From the NCBI RefSeq assembly GCF_002933275.1, contig NZ_PSSX01000004.1, forward strand, positions 1 to 64,000: a stretch of DNA of 64,000 nt, read 5' to 3'. Origin of the DNA: Marinobacter maroccanus (lineage in GTDB: Bacteria > Pseudomonadota > Gammaproteobacteria > Pseudomonadales > Oleiphilaceae). This document shows positions 43,762 to 54,618 of the stretch, piece by piece. The position numbers and the translations under genes are program-made. Position 1 is the stretch's first letter, and every line of letters begins with the position of its first letter. A model generated the notes under the pieces. It was not told the origin of the DNA. It saw only the letters and a program-made list of their open reading frames with translations, and searched no databases.

Positions 43762-45378
43762 TTACAACTCTGCAAATAAAGCCTGATAAGGCGGCAGAAC
43801 CAGGTCGCCGCCGTCGATATAGCCAGTAAAGCCATGGCCGGTTGCAATCCGGTCGATGTCACAGGGCACCGGGATGCGAAGTTCCTGGCCAGTGACATTG
43901 AGCGCAACGAGCATGGACTGTTCCTCTGCCCTGCGAACCCAGCAAAGCGCATCGCCGGTGTTCTCGATCAGCTCCAGCTCACCCTGCACCAGCGCCGGCT
44001 GATTCTGCCGCCAGCGTATCAGCCGGCGAATGCTGTTCAGGGTGGAGTCCGGGTTGTCTTCCTGACTCTGCACCGACAGCTCAAGGTGGTGGCGGTCAAC
44101 CGGAAGCCAGGGCGTGCCGGTGGTGAATCCACCGTTGGCTTCCGGGGTCCAGGGCATGGGTGTACGACAACCATCCCGGCCTTTGAACTCCGGCCAGAAC
44201 TCAATGCCGTAAGGATCCTGCAAAGCCTCGAACGGCACCCAGGCTTCCTGCAGCCCCAGTTCCTCGCCCTGGTAAATACACACGCTGCCGCGCAGCGAGA
44301 GCAGCACGGCCATTAGCACCCGGGCGTAGGCGTGGGGATCCTCGGCGCGCTCTCCCCAGCGCGACACCACCCGCACCACATCATGATTGCTCAGGGCCCA
44401 ACAGGCCCAGCCATCGCCGAGGCCGTCCTGAAACCGACGCACCACATCCCGAACCCACTCAGGGCCTTGCTGGTCGGAGAGCAGGTCAAAGGAATAGGCC
44501 ATATGCAGGCGGTTGCTGCCCCGGGTGTACTCGGCCATGCGCTCCAGTGGCCGGTCGTCGCCGATCTCACCCACCAGGGTGGTATCCGGATACTCGTCCA
44601 TCAGGGCACGAAGATCCTCCAGGAACGCCAGGTTCTCCGGCTGACTGAGGTCGTACACGTGGCGCTGATAGGTGTATGGATTCACACCCTTGGCAACAAA
44701 GGTCTTGTTCTCACCAGCGGGAACGGCCGGATTATTCTCCAGTCCCTGGCTGTGGTAGTAGAAGTTCACAGTGTCCAGGCGGAACCCATCCGCCCCCAGC
44801 TCCAGCCAGAACCGCATATTATCCAGCTGGGCCTGGCGCACCGCCGGATTGTGGAAGTTCAGGTCCGGCTGGCTGGCCAGGAAGTTGTGGAGGTAATACT
44901 GGCCCCGGCGACTGTCCCAGGCCCAGGCGCTGCCACCAAAAATGGACAGCCAGTTGTTGGGCGGAGTGCCGTCGGGTTTGGGGTCGGCCCAGACAAACCA
45001 GTCAGCCCTAGGATTGTCCCGGCTGGAACGGCTTTCCTCGAACCAGGGATGGTTTTCAGCGGTGTGGCTGAGCACCTGGTCAATGATCACCTTCAGGCCC
45101 AGGCGATGGGCTTCAGCCACCAGCGCCCGGTAGTCATCCATGTCTCCGAAGATCGGATCGACCCCGCGGTAATCAGAGACGTCGTAGCCGAAGTCTTTCA
45201 TGGGTGAGGTAAAGAACGGAGACAGCCAGATAGCATCCACGCCCAGGGAGGCGACATAGGGCAGTTTCCGGGTAACGCCCTTCAGATCGCCAATACCATC
45301 CCCGTTGCTGTCGAGAAAACTGCGGGGATAGATCTGGTAGATAATGCCACCTTTCCACCAGGGCTGTGACTGGGTCAT
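43762..45378 (-). CDS. aglA: Alpha-glucosidase (GH13)
   Basis: A 538-residue cytoplasmic GH13 enzyme; no signal peptide. WWKGGIIYQIYPRSF is the family opening. The four conserved regions are DQVLSHT, GFRLDTVNFYYH (nucleophile Asp), TTLVGEIGDD (acid Glu) and ALSNHDVVR (transition-state Asp). It resembles the GH13_23 group that includes Halomonas alpha-glucosidase, which prefers short alpha-glucosides and sucrose. The ATG at 45378 has GGAG about 8 bases upstream. It is placed between the permease and ATPase genes, so it acts on the disaccharide delivered by that transporter, releasing glucose and, with fructokinase downstream, probably fructose. Confidence 0.92.
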   Translation of the reverse strand: MTQSQPWWKGGIIYQIYPRSFLDSNGDGIGDLKGVTRKLPYVASLGVDAIWLSPFFTSPMKDFGYDVSDYRGVDPIFGDMDDYRALVAEAHRLGLKVIIDQVLSHTAENHPWFEESRSSRDNPRADWFVWADPKPDGTPPNNWLSIFGGSAWAWDSRRGQYYLHNFLASQPDLNFHNPAVRQAQLDNMRFWLELGADGFRLDTVNFYYHSQGLENNPAVPAGENKTFVAKGVNPYTYQRHVYDLSQPENLAFLEDLRALMDEYPDTTLVGEIGDDRPLERMAEYTRGSNRLHMAYSFDLLSDQQGPEWVRDVVRRFQDGLGDGWACWALSNHDVVRVVSRWGERAEDPHAYARVLMAVLLSLRGSVCIYQGEELGLQEAWVPFEALQDPYGIEFWPEFKGRDGCRTPMPWTPEANGGFTTGTPWLPVDRHHLELSVQSQEDNPDSTLNSIRRLIRWRQNQPALVQGELELIENTGDALCWVRRAEEQSMLVALNVTGQELRIPVPCDIDRIATGHGFTGYIDGGDLVLPPYQALFAEL

Positions 45379-45393
45379 ACAATAACTCCTCAA

Positions 45394-46236
45394 TTAACCT
45401 TTCACCGCACCCGCCGTGAGGCCGGATACGATACGACGTTGGAAAATTAGCACCAGCAACACCAACGGCACCGTGACGATCACAGACGCCGCCATCAGAT
45501 TGCCCCAGGGCAGCTCGTACTGGGAGCCGCCGGTCAGCAGGGCAATGGCGACAGGCACCGTGCGCTGGTCGTCAGTGAGGGTGAAGGTGAGTGCAAACAG
45601 GAACTCGTTCCAGGCGGCGATAAACGCCAGCAGACCGGTTGTGGCCATGGCCGGCCACATCAAGGGGATAAACACCTTGAACAGCGTGGTCATGGGCGAA
45701 GCACCGTCAACAATGGCGGCCTCTTCCAGTTCCTTCGGCAGCTGCCGCATGAAGGTGGTCAGAATCCAGACCGTGAACGGCAACGTGAAGATGGTGTAGG
45801 AGAAGATCAGCGCCAGCGGGTTGTTGTAAAGGTCCAGGGCCCGGATCACCTCAAACAGCCCGGAGAGCACCGCCACCTGTGGAAACATCGATACCCCGAG
45901 CACAATCATCAACACCGCACTCCGGCCCCGGAACTGCACCCGCCCCAGGGCATAGGCCGCCGTCAGGCCAAAGGCCATGGCAATGATCACCGTGGCGAAG
46001 GACACCAGTACCGAGTTCCAGATGCTACCCACGAACGAGCCGTCGCCAATTACCGACAGGTAATTGGAGAAATTGAACGAGCTCACCCACCAGGTCACAT
46101 CGAACAGCTCGGAACCGCTCTTGAACGAGGTCACAATCGCGTAATAGAACGGAAACACCGTAAACAACAGGATCCCTGCAAGCAGGACAGTAAAACCGGT
46201 TTTCGCCGCGATTTTCTTCAGCAATTTGCGGTTCAT
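45394..46236 (-). CDS. aglG: Alpha-glucoside ABC permease, MalG/AglG type
   Basis: A 280-residue inner-membrane permease with six hydrophobic segments and the EAA loop EEAAIVDGASPMTTLFKVFIPLMWPA (residues about 172-197), which docks the ATPase. FAFYYAIVTSFK-like residues near the N-terminus and the C-terminal QRRIVSGLTAGAVKG tail are typical of MalG-type partners. The start overlaps the aglF stop by 4 bases, indicating translational coupling. It ends 15 bases before the glucosidase start. Confidence 0.87.
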   Translation of the reverse strand: MNRKLLKKIAAKTGFTVLLAGILLFTVFPFYYAIVTSFKSGSELFDVTWWVSSFNFSNYLSVIGDGSFVGSIWNSVLVSFATVIIAMAFGLTAAYALGRVQFRGRSAVLMIVLGVSMFPQVAVLSGLFEVIRALDLYNNPLALIFSYTIFTLPFTVWILTTFMRQLPKELEEAAIVDGASPMTTLFKVFIPLMWPAMATTGLLAFIAAWNEFLFALTFTLTDDQRTVPVAIALLTGGSQYELPWGNLMAASVIVTVPLVLLVLIFQRRIVSGLTAGAVKG

Positions 46237-47225
46237 GCCTCACCCCCGATCTGTTTGCGGCCGAGATAGAGATAGCTGATGGTCAGCAGGGCGATGACCA
46301 GGAACAGCACCGTGGAAGCAGCTGAACCGTATCCGACATCCTGGAATTCCACCAGCTGCTGCCGGGCATAGACCGACATGGACATGGTGTCCGCACTGTT
46401 GGATGTCAGCACGTAGATCACATCGAATACCCGCAGGGCATCAAGCACCCGGAAAATGATCGCGACCATCAACGCCGGCAGGATCAACGGCAGGGTGACC
46501 TTGAAAAACACCCGTACCGGATGAATGCCGTCCACTTTTGCCGCCTCATAGCAGTCCGAGGGCAGCATCTGCAGGGCCGCCAGCGTGAGCAGGGCCATAA
46601 ACGGCGTGGTTTTCCAGACATCGACCATAATGACCGCCCACATGGACAGATCGGCGTTGGCCGTCCAGTTCAGTGGCTCTGAAATCAGGCCGATGCCCAG
46701 CAGCATCTCATTGATAATCCCGAACTGGTCGTGGAGCATCCAGCCCCACATCTTGGCCGAAACAATGGTTGGCACCGCCCAGGGAATCAGGGTCGCAGCC
46801 CGGACCCAGCCCCGACCGCGGAACTGGGCGTTCAGGGTCAACGCGATGATCAGACCCAGCACGGTTTCCATACCCACCGACACCACCGTGAAGAACAGCG
46901 TGTTCCACACCGCATTCCACCAGGTCGGGTCCGCCAACACGCCGTACCAGGCGCCGTTGTCGTAGACCAGGTAGTTTTCGAAGCCCACCAGGCCGTACTC
47001 GCTGATATTGGAGAAACTGGCATCGGTGAAGCTGAACCAGATGGTTCGCATCAGTGGCCAGCCCGCCACGGCAGCCAGCACCACCAGCATGGGTATCAGG
47101 AACAGCCATGCCGCTCGCAGGCGCTGGCGGCGCACCCGGCTGGCTTGCCTTTTGGCGGGCAGTGCCCGGGCCGGCGACTTGCCGCCCGCGGCCGTTTCTA
47201 CAGGTGCCGGTGTGGTATGAGCCAT
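46233..47225 (-). CDS. aglF: Alpha-glucoside ABC permease, MalF/AglF type
   Basis: A 330-residue permease with a basic N-terminal tail (SPARALPAKRQASRVRRQRLRAA), six transmembrane helices and the EAA loop YEAAKVDGIHPVRVFFKVTLPLILPA (about 232-257). It forms the translocation channel with AglG. It starts 6 bases after the aglE stop and overlaps aglG by 4. The short N-terminal part lacks the large periplasmic loop of E. coli MalF, as is usual for AglF-like proteins. Confidence 0.87.
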   Translation of the reverse strand: MAHTTPAPVETAAGGKSPARALPAKRQASRVRRQRLRAAWLFLIPMLVVLAAVAGWPLMRTIWFSFTDASFSNISEYGLVGFENYLVYDNGAWYGVLADPTWWNAVWNTLFFTVVSVGMETVLGLIIALTLNAQFRGRGWVRAATLIPWAVPTIVSAKMWGWMLHDQFGIINEMLLGIGLISEPLNWTANADLSMWAVIMVDVWKTTPFMALLTLAALQMLPSDCYEAAKVDGIHPVRVFFKVTLPLILPALMVAIIFRVLDALRVFDVIYVLTSNSADTMSMSVYARQQLVEFQDVGYGSAASTVLFLVIALLTISYLYLGRKQIGGEA

Positions 47226-47231
47226 GGCCGG

Positions 47232-48503
47232 TTACCAGCCCCGGCGGCCAAGACGCTGAAGCTGACGCTCCAGACCATTCAACGCCTGCTCTGGCTCCGC
47301 CTCGCCAGAAAGCACCTGATGGGTGGCATTGAAGAACGCATTGCTGACCCTGCCATAGCTTTCACCGGTGACAGAAGAAGGCCTGGGCACACCGTTCTTG
47401 AAGGTTTCGAACAGTTCGCCAAAGAAGGGCACTGCGGTGAGAACTTCCTCATCCTCATACAGGCCGGGAATGGTGGGGTTGTAGCTGCCCTGAATCGCCC
47501 GCCGTTTCTGCTCCTCGTAGCTGGTCAGGAACCGCACCAGATCCGCCGCTTCGTCCTTGTTGGCGGAGTAACGGGAAACAGCCAACTGCCAGCCTCCCAG
47601 GGTGCCGGCATGAGTGCCCTGCTCGCCACCTCTGGGCAGTGCCACGACGCCGACCTTGTCCTTGACCGGACTGTCATCGCTCTGCGCCAGGCTCCAGGCG
47701 TAGGGCCAGTTACGCATGTACAGCGCATTGCCGGACTGGAACACGCCCCGCGCCTCTTCTTCGGTGTAGTTCAGCACGCTGCGCGGGGAAATGTCGTCAA
47801 TCCAGGTGCTGGCCAGCGCCAGCGCTTCCCGGGCCTGGGGATTGTTGATGGTGACATTGCCTTCGGCGTCCACCACCGTGCCACCGTTATGGGAGGCAAC
47901 CCATTCAAGCGCGTTGCAGGTGAGACCTTCATAGGCCCTGCCCTGCCAGACAAATCCCCAGAAGCGGTCGTTACCGGCTTCACGCTCACCGGCCATTACC
48001 ACGCGAGCAGAATCGGTCAGTTGCTGCCAGGTTTCCGGAACCTGCTGGTCATACTTTTCCAGGAGATCCTTGCGGTAATACAGCACGCCCGCATCGGTAA
48101 ACCAGGGCATGGCCACCAGCCGACCGTCCACGGTGTTGTTCTGGACCAGGGACTCGAAGTGGGCATCCTCGGCACCGCTGGTGTATTCCGAGAGGTCCAC
48201 CAGGTGCTGGGCCAGCATGCCCGGCCAGACCACGTCGATCTGGAAGATATCGACATCCTCGGATTGGGCCGCCAGCAGCTGCTGATACAGCGAAAGTCGT
48301 TCAGTCGCCGAATTGGGCGTGGAAACCACCTTGACCTCGTGGCCAGTCTGATCTGCCCAGGCCTGGGTGCCTTCCTCACAAAGCTGCTTCTCGGCACCCA
48401 CGGCGCCACAGGAGATGGTGATGGTCTTGGCCTGCACGCCGCCAGCAAAGGCAAAAGCCGCCAGGCTGCCGGCCATCCACAGGTTTCGATTGAATCTGGA
48501 CAT
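47232..48503 (-). CDS. aglE: Alpha-glucoside ABC transporter solute-binding protein
   Basis: A 423-residue periplasmic binding protein of the maltose-type cluster. A signal peptide (NLWMAGSLAAFAFAGGVQA, about 7-25) precedes ITISCGAVGAEKQLCEEGTQAWADQTGHEV. DVDIFQIDVVWPGMLAQHLVDLSEY and PWFTDAGVLYYRKDLLEKY are characteristic of sugar-binding proteins. The ATG at 48503 has GAGGTG 6 bases upstream, and a GTG three codons earlier overlaps that site. Two Cys in the mature N-terminus could form a disulfide. The gene lies 30 bases after the porin gene. Confidence 0.88.
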   Translation of the reverse strand: MSRFNRNLWMAGSLAAFAFAGGVQAKTITISCGAVGAEKQLCEEGTQAWADQTGHEVKVVSTPNSATERLSLYQQLLAAQSEDVDIFQIDVVWPGMLAQHLVDLSEYTSGAEDAHFESLVQNNTVDGRLVAMPWFTDAGVLYYRKDLLEKYDQQVPETWQQLTDSARVVMAGEREAGNDRFWGFVWQGRAYEGLTCNALEWVASHNGGTVVDAEGNVTINNPQAREALALASTWIDDISPRSVLNYTEEEARGVFQSGNALYMRNWPYAWSLAQSDDSPVKDKVGVVALPRGGEQGTHAGTLGGWQLAVSRYSANKDEAADLVRFLTSYEEQKRRAIQGSYNPTIPGLYEDEEVLTAVPFFGELFETFKNGVPRPSSVTGESYGRVSNAFFNATHQVLSGEAEPEQALNGLERQLQRLGRRGW

Positions 48504-48533
48504 GTTAATCACCTCGGTTTGTTATTGTCGGTT

Positions 48534-50018
<1,485 letters not shown>

Positions 50019-50057
50019 TAGTAACTCAAAAAAATCGGACCAGAGTCCGGAATGAGC

Positions 50058-50073
50058 ACTTAAATGATTAAGT
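50058..50073. promoter_or_regulatory. Operator-like palindrome 2 of the agl operon
   Basis: ACTTAA-ATGA-TTAAGT has perfect 6-base arms and matches the half-sites of palindrome 1. The centres are 55 bases apart, about five helical turns, a spacing that would suit a tetrameric or looping LacI-type repressor. Confidence 0.5.
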
Positions 50074-50124
50074 AATGACCAAAGATAAAAGCACAGAATA
50101 GCTTCTGCAACCTTTCAGAAGGCT

Positions 50125-50142
50125 TAATTTAAACTTAAATTA
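50125..50142. promoter_or_regulatory. AT-rich palindrome upstream of the agl operon
   Basis: TAATTTAA-AC-TTAAATTA is an 18-base palindrome with perfect 8-base arms. It shares TTAA half-sites with the two ACTTAA-N4-TTAAG sites but has a 2-base centre, so it may be a divergent site or an unrelated AT-rich element. It is 36 bases past the GST stop codon. Confidence 0.3.
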
Positions 50143-50178
50143 TGAGATCGGCGGCCAGCCGTTGCCGGCCGCCCGGAA

Positions 50179-50751
50179 TCAGGAGTTGCGGGGATCAGTC
50201 TCGGTAACCCACGGATAATCCCTGCGGCTGTCACGATAGGACAACAGGCTTTCCACACCCGAGAAGTCCACCAGATCCCGGAAGTCCAGCCAGTCCACCA
50301 GGCAGTACAGACAGATAGCGGGGTAATTCCAGGTTTCGAACTGACCGTCCTCCACCATCGCAGCCAGCGTGCGTAAGGTAGTCATGATCCGCTCACGCTG
50401 GAGGTTATAGAACATCAGGTCTTCGCCGGTATCAATGCCGGACTTCTCCGAGAGCAACATGGTGACCGCGGAGTCGTTGGCACCGTCGACCATGGTCAGC
50501 TGGTTCTCCTGGTCCCAGGTCAGCGGGTCACGGCCCTGCTTGGCACTGATATAACGGGCAATGATACGGGAGTCATAGATTTCCTGACCGGCGTCTTCGA
50601 GCACCGGAATTTTCAGTGTCGGATTATTACGCCGCAGTTCGTCCCGACCTTCACCATAAATATTGAGATTGACGAATTCATAGGGCTCCTCATCCAGCAG
50701 GATTCGAATGCGCCTAACGTAAGGCGAAGTGGTAGATCCGATCAGTTTCAT
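50179..50751 (-). CDS. Glutathione S-transferase family protein
   Basis: A 190-residue protein with a thioredoxin-like N-terminal domain (1-78; KLIGSTTSPYVRRIRILLDE, with Ser/Thr near position 7-8 as likely catalytic residues; NPTLKIPVLEDAG and EIYDSRIIARYI for glutathione contacts) and a helical C-terminal domain. The substrate is unknown. It lies 22 bases downstream of the alanine dehydrogenase stop region on the same strand and may share its transcript. Confidence 0.85.
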   Translation of the reverse strand: MKLIGSTTSPYVRRIRILLDEEPYEFVNLNIYGEGRDELRRNNPTLKIPVLEDAGQEIYDSRIIARYISAKQGRDPLTWDQENQLTMVDGANDSAVTMLLSEKSGIDTGEDLMFYNLQRERIMTTLRTLAAMVEDGQFETWNYPAICLYCLVDWLDFRDLVDFSGVESLLSYRDSRRDYPWVTETDPRNS

Positions 50752-50773
50752 GGTTTCTCCGAGGGTTTCACAC

Positions 50774-51892
50774 TCAGGATCCCAACAGGGATTCAGGGTT
50801 TGTGTATGGGTGCCCGGTCGCTTCTGCCACTTCCCTGTAGGTCACCTTGCCGGCAGCCACGTTCAGCCCGGCCCTGAGGTGTGGATCTTCCTTCATCGCC
50901 CGGTCCGGACCCTTATTGGCCAGGGCCGCCACAAAAGGCAAGGTAACGTTATTCAGCGCCAGCGTGGAGGTACGCGCTACGGCACCCGGCATATTCGCCA
51001 CGCAGTAATGTACCACACCGTCAACAATATACGTGGGATCGTCGTGGGTGGTTGCCCGGGAGGTTTCAGCACAGCCGCCCTGGTCGATGGCAACGTCTAC
51101 GATGACGCTCCCCTCCGGCATGCGACGGATCATGTCACGGGTAATCAGCTTGGGCGCCGAAGCTCCGGGAATGAGAACGCTGCCAACGACAAGATCCGAT
51201 TCGGTTACCGCCTGGTCGAGGGTCTGGGCCGTGGAAAACAGCGTGGTTATGCGGTTGCCGTAGAGATGGTCCAGATGTCGTAATACCTCCATATTTCGAT
51301 CCAGCACCGTCACCTGGGCGCCAAGACCTACTGCCATGGCAACGGCGTTCTGGCCAACGACACCACCACCGACCACCGCGACCCGGGCCGGGCTGACACC
51401 AGGCACGCCGCCCAGCAGGACGCCGCGCCCACCCATGGCCTTCTCCAGACAGTGGGCGCCGGCCTGGATCGACATACGCCCTGCCACTTCCGACATCGGT
51501 GCCAACAGGGGTAAATGGCCCGCACGATCAGTGACCGTTTCATAGGCTATACAGGTAGCTCCAGACTTCACCAGATCGTCGGTCTGGGCCTTGTCCGGAG
51601 CCAGGTGGAGATAGGTGAAGATAGTGTGTTCCGGCTTCAGCATGGCCCGCTCTTCGGCCTGGGGCTCCTTGACCTTGACGATCAACTCGGCCGTGTCGAA
51701 AACCTCCCTCCCGGTACCAAGGATACTGGCTCCCGCCTGGCGGTAATCCTCGTCGGAAAACCCGATGGCAGCGCCAGCCCCGGTTTCAACAAAAACCTCA
51801 TGATTGTGGCCACACAGCTCGTGAACAGCAGCCGGCGTCATCCCTACACGGTATTCGCGGTTCTTGATTTCCCTGGGCACGCCGATTTTCAT
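50774..51892 (-). CDS. ald: Alanine dehydrogenase
   Basis: A 372-residue enzyme. [22 protein letters not shown] is the family opening. Lys and His catalytic residues lie in [12 protein letters not shown] and [11 protein letters not shown], and the NAD loop is [24 protein letters not shown] (about 170-193). It interconverts L-alanine with pyruvate and ammonia using NAD. The ATG at 51892 has GGAGG 6 bases upstream; a TTG two codons earlier is less likely. Pyridine nucleotide transhydrogenase alpha subunits are related but longer. The GST gene follows on the same strand. Confidence 0.94.
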   Translation of the reverse strand: MKIGVPREIKNREYRVGMTPAAVHELCGHNHEVFVETGAGAAIGFSDEDYRQAGASILGTGREVFDTAELIVKVKEPQAEERAMLKPEHTIFTYLHLAPDKAQTDDLVKSGATCIAYETVTDRAGHLPLLAPMSEVAGRMSIQAGAHCLEKAMGGRGVLLGGVPGVSPARVAVVGGGVVGQNAVAMAVGLGAQVTVLDRNMEVLRHLDHLYGNRITTLFSTAQTLDQAVTESDLVVGSVLIPGASAPKLITRDMIRRMPEGSVIVDVAIDQGGCAETSRATTHDDPTYIVDGVVHYCVANMPGAVARTSTLALNNVTLPFVAALANKGPDRAMKEDPHLRAGLNVAAGKVTYREVAEATGHPYTNPESLLGS

Positions 51893-52049
51893 AGACAACC
51901 TCCAAAACAGTCCGGATTAGCAAGTCTCTGACTGTAGTGTAGTCAAAAGGTCCTATACTGGATTGGCAACTGATTGCATCGGTTTACCAGTTCCGGGCGT
52001 AGAATTCCGGACAAAAAGACAATCCGACCCAAAAGGAGCAGGACAGATT

Positions 52050-52853
52050 ATGACAACCCTGAAAGCAACAACGGCAGCCGCAACCCTCTCACTCACTCTG
52101 GCAAGCACGCAGGCACTGGCAGAAATGCAAACCAAGACCGTCGAATACAAGGTCGGTGAAACCACCTTCACCGGTTACATGGCCTGGGATGATGAGTTCG
52201 AAGAGAAGCGTCCGGGCGTTCTGGTGGTCCATGAATGGTGGGGCCACAATGAATTCGCGCGGGGTCAGGCGGAGCGGCTTGCGGCATCCGGCTACACGGC
52301 GTTTGCCCTGGACATGTATGGCTCCGGCAAACAGGCAGACCATCCCGATACCGCCCAGAAGTTCATGCAGGAAGCGACCAAGGACATGGACCAGGTCAAG
52401 GCGCGCTTTATGAAGGCAATGGAAATTCTGCAGAATCATGAAAGTGTTGATGCTTCCCGCATTGCCGCACAAGGCTACTGCTTTGGCGGCGCAGTCGTCC
52501 TGAATATGGCACGTATGGGCGTGGATCTGGACGGCGTCGTCAGCTACCACGGCGCGCTTGGCAGCCCTATCACCGCGGAAGCCGGAACCGTGAAGGCCAG
52601 GGTTCAGGTGTACACCGGTGGTGCCGACAAGATGGTTCCCTCAGAGCAGGTCGCCGGCCTGGTGAAAGAGATGCAGGATGCGGAAGTCGACCTCACGCTG
52701 GTGAGCTTCCCCGGAGTATTGCACTCCTTCACCAACCCCGGAGCCGACAAGGTCGCTGAGGAATTCGGCATGCCGATTGGCTATGACGAAGAAGCCGCGA
52801 ACCGCTCCTGGGAAGGCACCATGCGTTTCTATGAGGCCATTTTCGCTCAGTAA
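52050..52853 (+). CDS. Exported dienelactone hydrolase family protein
   Basis: A 267-residue alpha/beta hydrolase. A signal peptide (TLKATTAAATLSLTLASTQALA, about 3-24) precedes a DLH domain: GVLVVHEWWGHNEFAR, the nucleophile Cys in AAQGYCFGGAVVLNMA, and the His in FPGVLHSFTNPGAD. Dienelactone hydrolase proper is cytoplasmic and acts in chloroaromatic breakdown; this exported form probably acts on other esters or lactones. The ATG at 52050 has AAGGAG about 11 bases upstream. A strong terminator follows. Confidence 0.88.
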   Translation: MTTLKATTAAATLSLTLASTQALAEMQTKTVEYKVGETTFTGYMAWDDEFEEKRPGVLVVHEWWGHNEFARGQAERLAASGYTAFALDMYGSGKQADHPDTAQKFMQEATKDMDQVKARFMKAMEILQNHESVDASRIAAQGYCFGGAVVLNMARMGVDLDGVVSYHGALGSPITAEAGTVKARVQVYTGGADKMVPSEQVAGLVKEMQDAEVDLTLVSFPGVLHSFTNPGADKVAEEFGMPIGYDEEAANRSWEGTMRFYEAIFAQ

Positions 52854-52877
52854 CACATGTACCCCTCCGAAAACCGG

Positions 52878-52908
52878 AACCCGGCCTGGAGGCCGGGTTT
52901 TTGTTTTT
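52878..52908 (+). terminator. Rho-independent terminator after the dienelactone hydrolase gene
   Basis: Stem 52878-52886 pairs perfectly with 52891-52899 (AACCCGGCC/GGCCGGGTT, loop TGGA), followed by a T-rich tail to 52908. It abuts the stop of the convergent plsC gene. Confidence 0.9.
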
Positions 52909-53603
52909 CAGAGGGAAGACGCGATGCTGTTTCGAACATCCGTCATCAAATCGTCCAGCGGCAAAGCCCCGGAAGCCATCGGCGGATGGATGACTATTTC
53001 AATCTCACCGCTGCTGAACGCCGCACTACCCTTGGGCAAACGTTGGTGGGAGCCGCAGATGGTTACCGGAAGAATCGGTAGCTGACCATCCTGGGCAATG
53101 ACAAAACCACCCTTCTTGAAAGGCAGCAACTTGCCATCCCACGAACGGGTACCCTCCGGAAAAATCAGTATGCTGGTGCCGTCCGGAAGCTGGTCGACAC
53201 CGCGCTTGATACTTTCCAGCGCGTCGCTGCCTTTGGAGCGGTCGATAAACAGGTTCCGGGACGTCTCCAGAGCCAATCCGAACAGGGGCACCTTGCGCAG
53301 CTCCTTCTTGATCACCCACCGGTACTGCAGACCGAGGGCCAGCACCAGTGCGGGCGGATCAAGATAGGAAGCATGATTGCTCAGAATTACGTAGCGCTGG
53401 CCCGGTTCGATGTTTTCCTTGCCACGCACTTTCAGGCGGATACCGCAAACCTTCAGGATGATCCAGGCGTAGATCTGGGTGCCATGAAACGCGGCGTCCC
53501 CACGCTTTCCAAGCAGGGCAGCAATCACGATCGGGAAAAACAGAATCAGGGTGAGCAGTATGGCCCAGAACAGGATCCAGGCAGCTTTTAGCAGTCGGAG
53601 CAT
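52908..53603 (-). CDS. plsC: 1-acyl-sn-glycerol-3-phosphate acyltransferase
   Basis: A 231-residue membrane-associated acyltransferase. An N-terminal hydrophobic segment (about 5-35) is followed by the catalytic SNHASYLDPPAL (HX4D, about residue 76), the glycerol-phosphate-binding IFPEGTRSWDG, and VILPVTICGS-like residues near the C-terminus. It acylates lysophosphatidic acid in phospholipid synthesis. No close ribosome-binding site is evident beyond AGGAA about 9 bases upstream. It is convergent with the dienelactone hydrolase. Confidence 0.9.
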   Translation of the reverse strand: MLRLLKAAWILFWAILLTLILFFPIVIAALLGKRGDAAFHGTQIYAWIILKVCGIRLKVRGKENIEPGQRYVILSNHASYLDPPALVLALGLQYRWVIKKELRKVPLFGLALETSRNLFIDRSKGSDALESIKRGVDQLPDGTSILIFPEGTRSWDGKLLPFKKGGFVIAQDGQLPILPVTICGSHQRLPKGSAAFSSGEIEIVIHPPMASGALPLDDLMTDVRNSIASSL

Positions 53604-53720
53604 GTAATGATTCCTGGAGATCTCGACTTCCGGTTAAACGAGCAGCAGGCCGGTAAAGATTACACAAAGAGGGGATAATGACAAAAGCGGGGCATCATGT
53701 AATGCCTATTTTCAGACATT

Positions 53721-53747
53721 AAAAAAGGCAGCCGAAGCTGCCTTTTT
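53721..53747. terminator. Bidirectional rho-independent terminator
   Basis: AAAAAGGCAGC (53722-53732) pairs perfectly with 53737-53747 around a CGAA loop, giving a T-tract on either strand. It lies 28 bases past the cold-shock gene stop and mainly serves that minus-strand transcript. Confidence 0.9.
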
Positions 53748-53774
53748 GGCGGTTATTGCCGAATCCATCAGGGA

Positions 53775-53981
53775 TTACAGGGCAACAACGTTCTCCGCCT
53801 GAGGACCTTTCTGGCCCTGGGTAACGGTGAACTCAACCTGCTGGCCTTCTGCCAGAGTTTTGAAACCGCTGCCCTGAATAGCGCTGTAGTGAACAAAAAC
53901 GTCCGGGCCGCCTTCACGAGTGATAAAGCCAAAGCCTTTTGCTTCGTTGAAGAACTTAACAGTACCGGTAGTAGTAGACAT
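53775..53981 (-). CDS. Cold-shock protein (CspA family)
   Basis: A 68-residue OB-fold protein with the two RNA-binding motifs KGFGFI (15-20 region) and VFVHYSAI. It starts [14 protein letters not shown] and ends [11 protein letters not shown]. It binds single-stranded RNA or DNA as a chaperone. The ATG at 53981 has AGGAAG 8 bases upstream. The 240 bases upstream to crcB contain no other gene; the part nearest the ATG holds a small CACC/GGTG hairpin, and a long structured leader is typical of the family. Whether it is cold-inducible cannot be read here. Confidence 0.95.
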   Translation of the reverse strand: MSTTTGTVKFFNEAKGFGFITREGGPDVFVHYSAIQGSGFKTLAEGQQVEFTVTQGQKGPQAENVVAL

Positions 53982-54220
53982 ACTTAAACTTCCTGAAATC
54001 AATCATATTATCTGCCGCCTCTCACCTTCATGGTGTCAGGTCGGCGTTTTGCGGAAATACAGAACTCGCGGAATCAAAAACAGGACGGTCACTACTAACT
54101 GCGGAGGTACGTCTTATTCATGAAATGCTTTGCTGAATCTTTCCTACGCCCTTCACTCTACTCCTGAATCCGAAGCTTGCCAAGGGCATTTTCAAGAAAA
54201 AATGTAGGTAGTGGTACCCA

Positions 54221-54601
54221 TCACCCCTTCACCAGGCCGAAGGTGTAAATTCCCAGCGCAGTCATGAGGATGGAGCCAACCACGTGAGCCAGAATACCGG
54301 TAATGGCCATGGCCCATTTACCCTCCTGGATTGCCGCAAACATCTCCAGCGAGAACGTGGAAAAAGTGGTCAGGGCACCGCACAGGCCGGTGATTGCGAA
54401 CAGTCGCCATTCCGGCGCCAGCGTGGTGCCATGGCTGAAGTAGCCAATCAGCAAGCCGATCAACCAGCCACCGCTGAGATTTGCAACCAGGGTTCCGTAA
54501 GGAACGGCATGGTAGGTCGTATTCAGCCACAAACCCAGCGCCCAACGCAGGTTGGCGCCGATCACGGCGCCAACACTGACTGCAAGAAACGACAACCACA
54601 T
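54221..54601 (-). CDS. crcB: Fluoride efflux channel (CrcB/Fluc)
   Basis: A 126-residue protein with four transmembrane helices. GAVIGANLRWALGLWL is the N-terminal motif, YGTLVANLSGGWLIGL has the conserved Asn, and GLCGALTTFSTFSLEM carries the Phe-box and the Na+-site region of Fluc channels. It works as a dual-topology dimer exporting fluoride. It lies 17 bases downstream of fadE on the same strand, so there is no room for a fluoride riboswitch directly before it. Confidence 0.95.
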   Translation of the reverse strand: MWLSFLAVSVGAVIGANLRWALGLWLNTTYHAVPYGTLVANLSGGWLIGLLIGYFSHGTTLAPEWRLFAITGLCGALTTFSTFSLEMFAAIQEGKWAMAITGILAHVVGSILMTALGIYTFGLVKG

Positions 54602-54618
54602 GTCAGGGCATTTCCTTG

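Noticed and set aside
54118..54165. A 15-codon plus-strand ORF (MKCFAESFLRPSLYS) with GGAGG upstream
   Set aside because: The GGAGG is about 12 bases from the ATG, the peptide is very short and matches nothing known, and the region is the likely leader of the minus-strand cold-shock gene.
54602..54618. Fluoride riboswitch before crcB
   Set aside because: Only 17 bases separate crcB from fadE, which is too short for the crcB motif.
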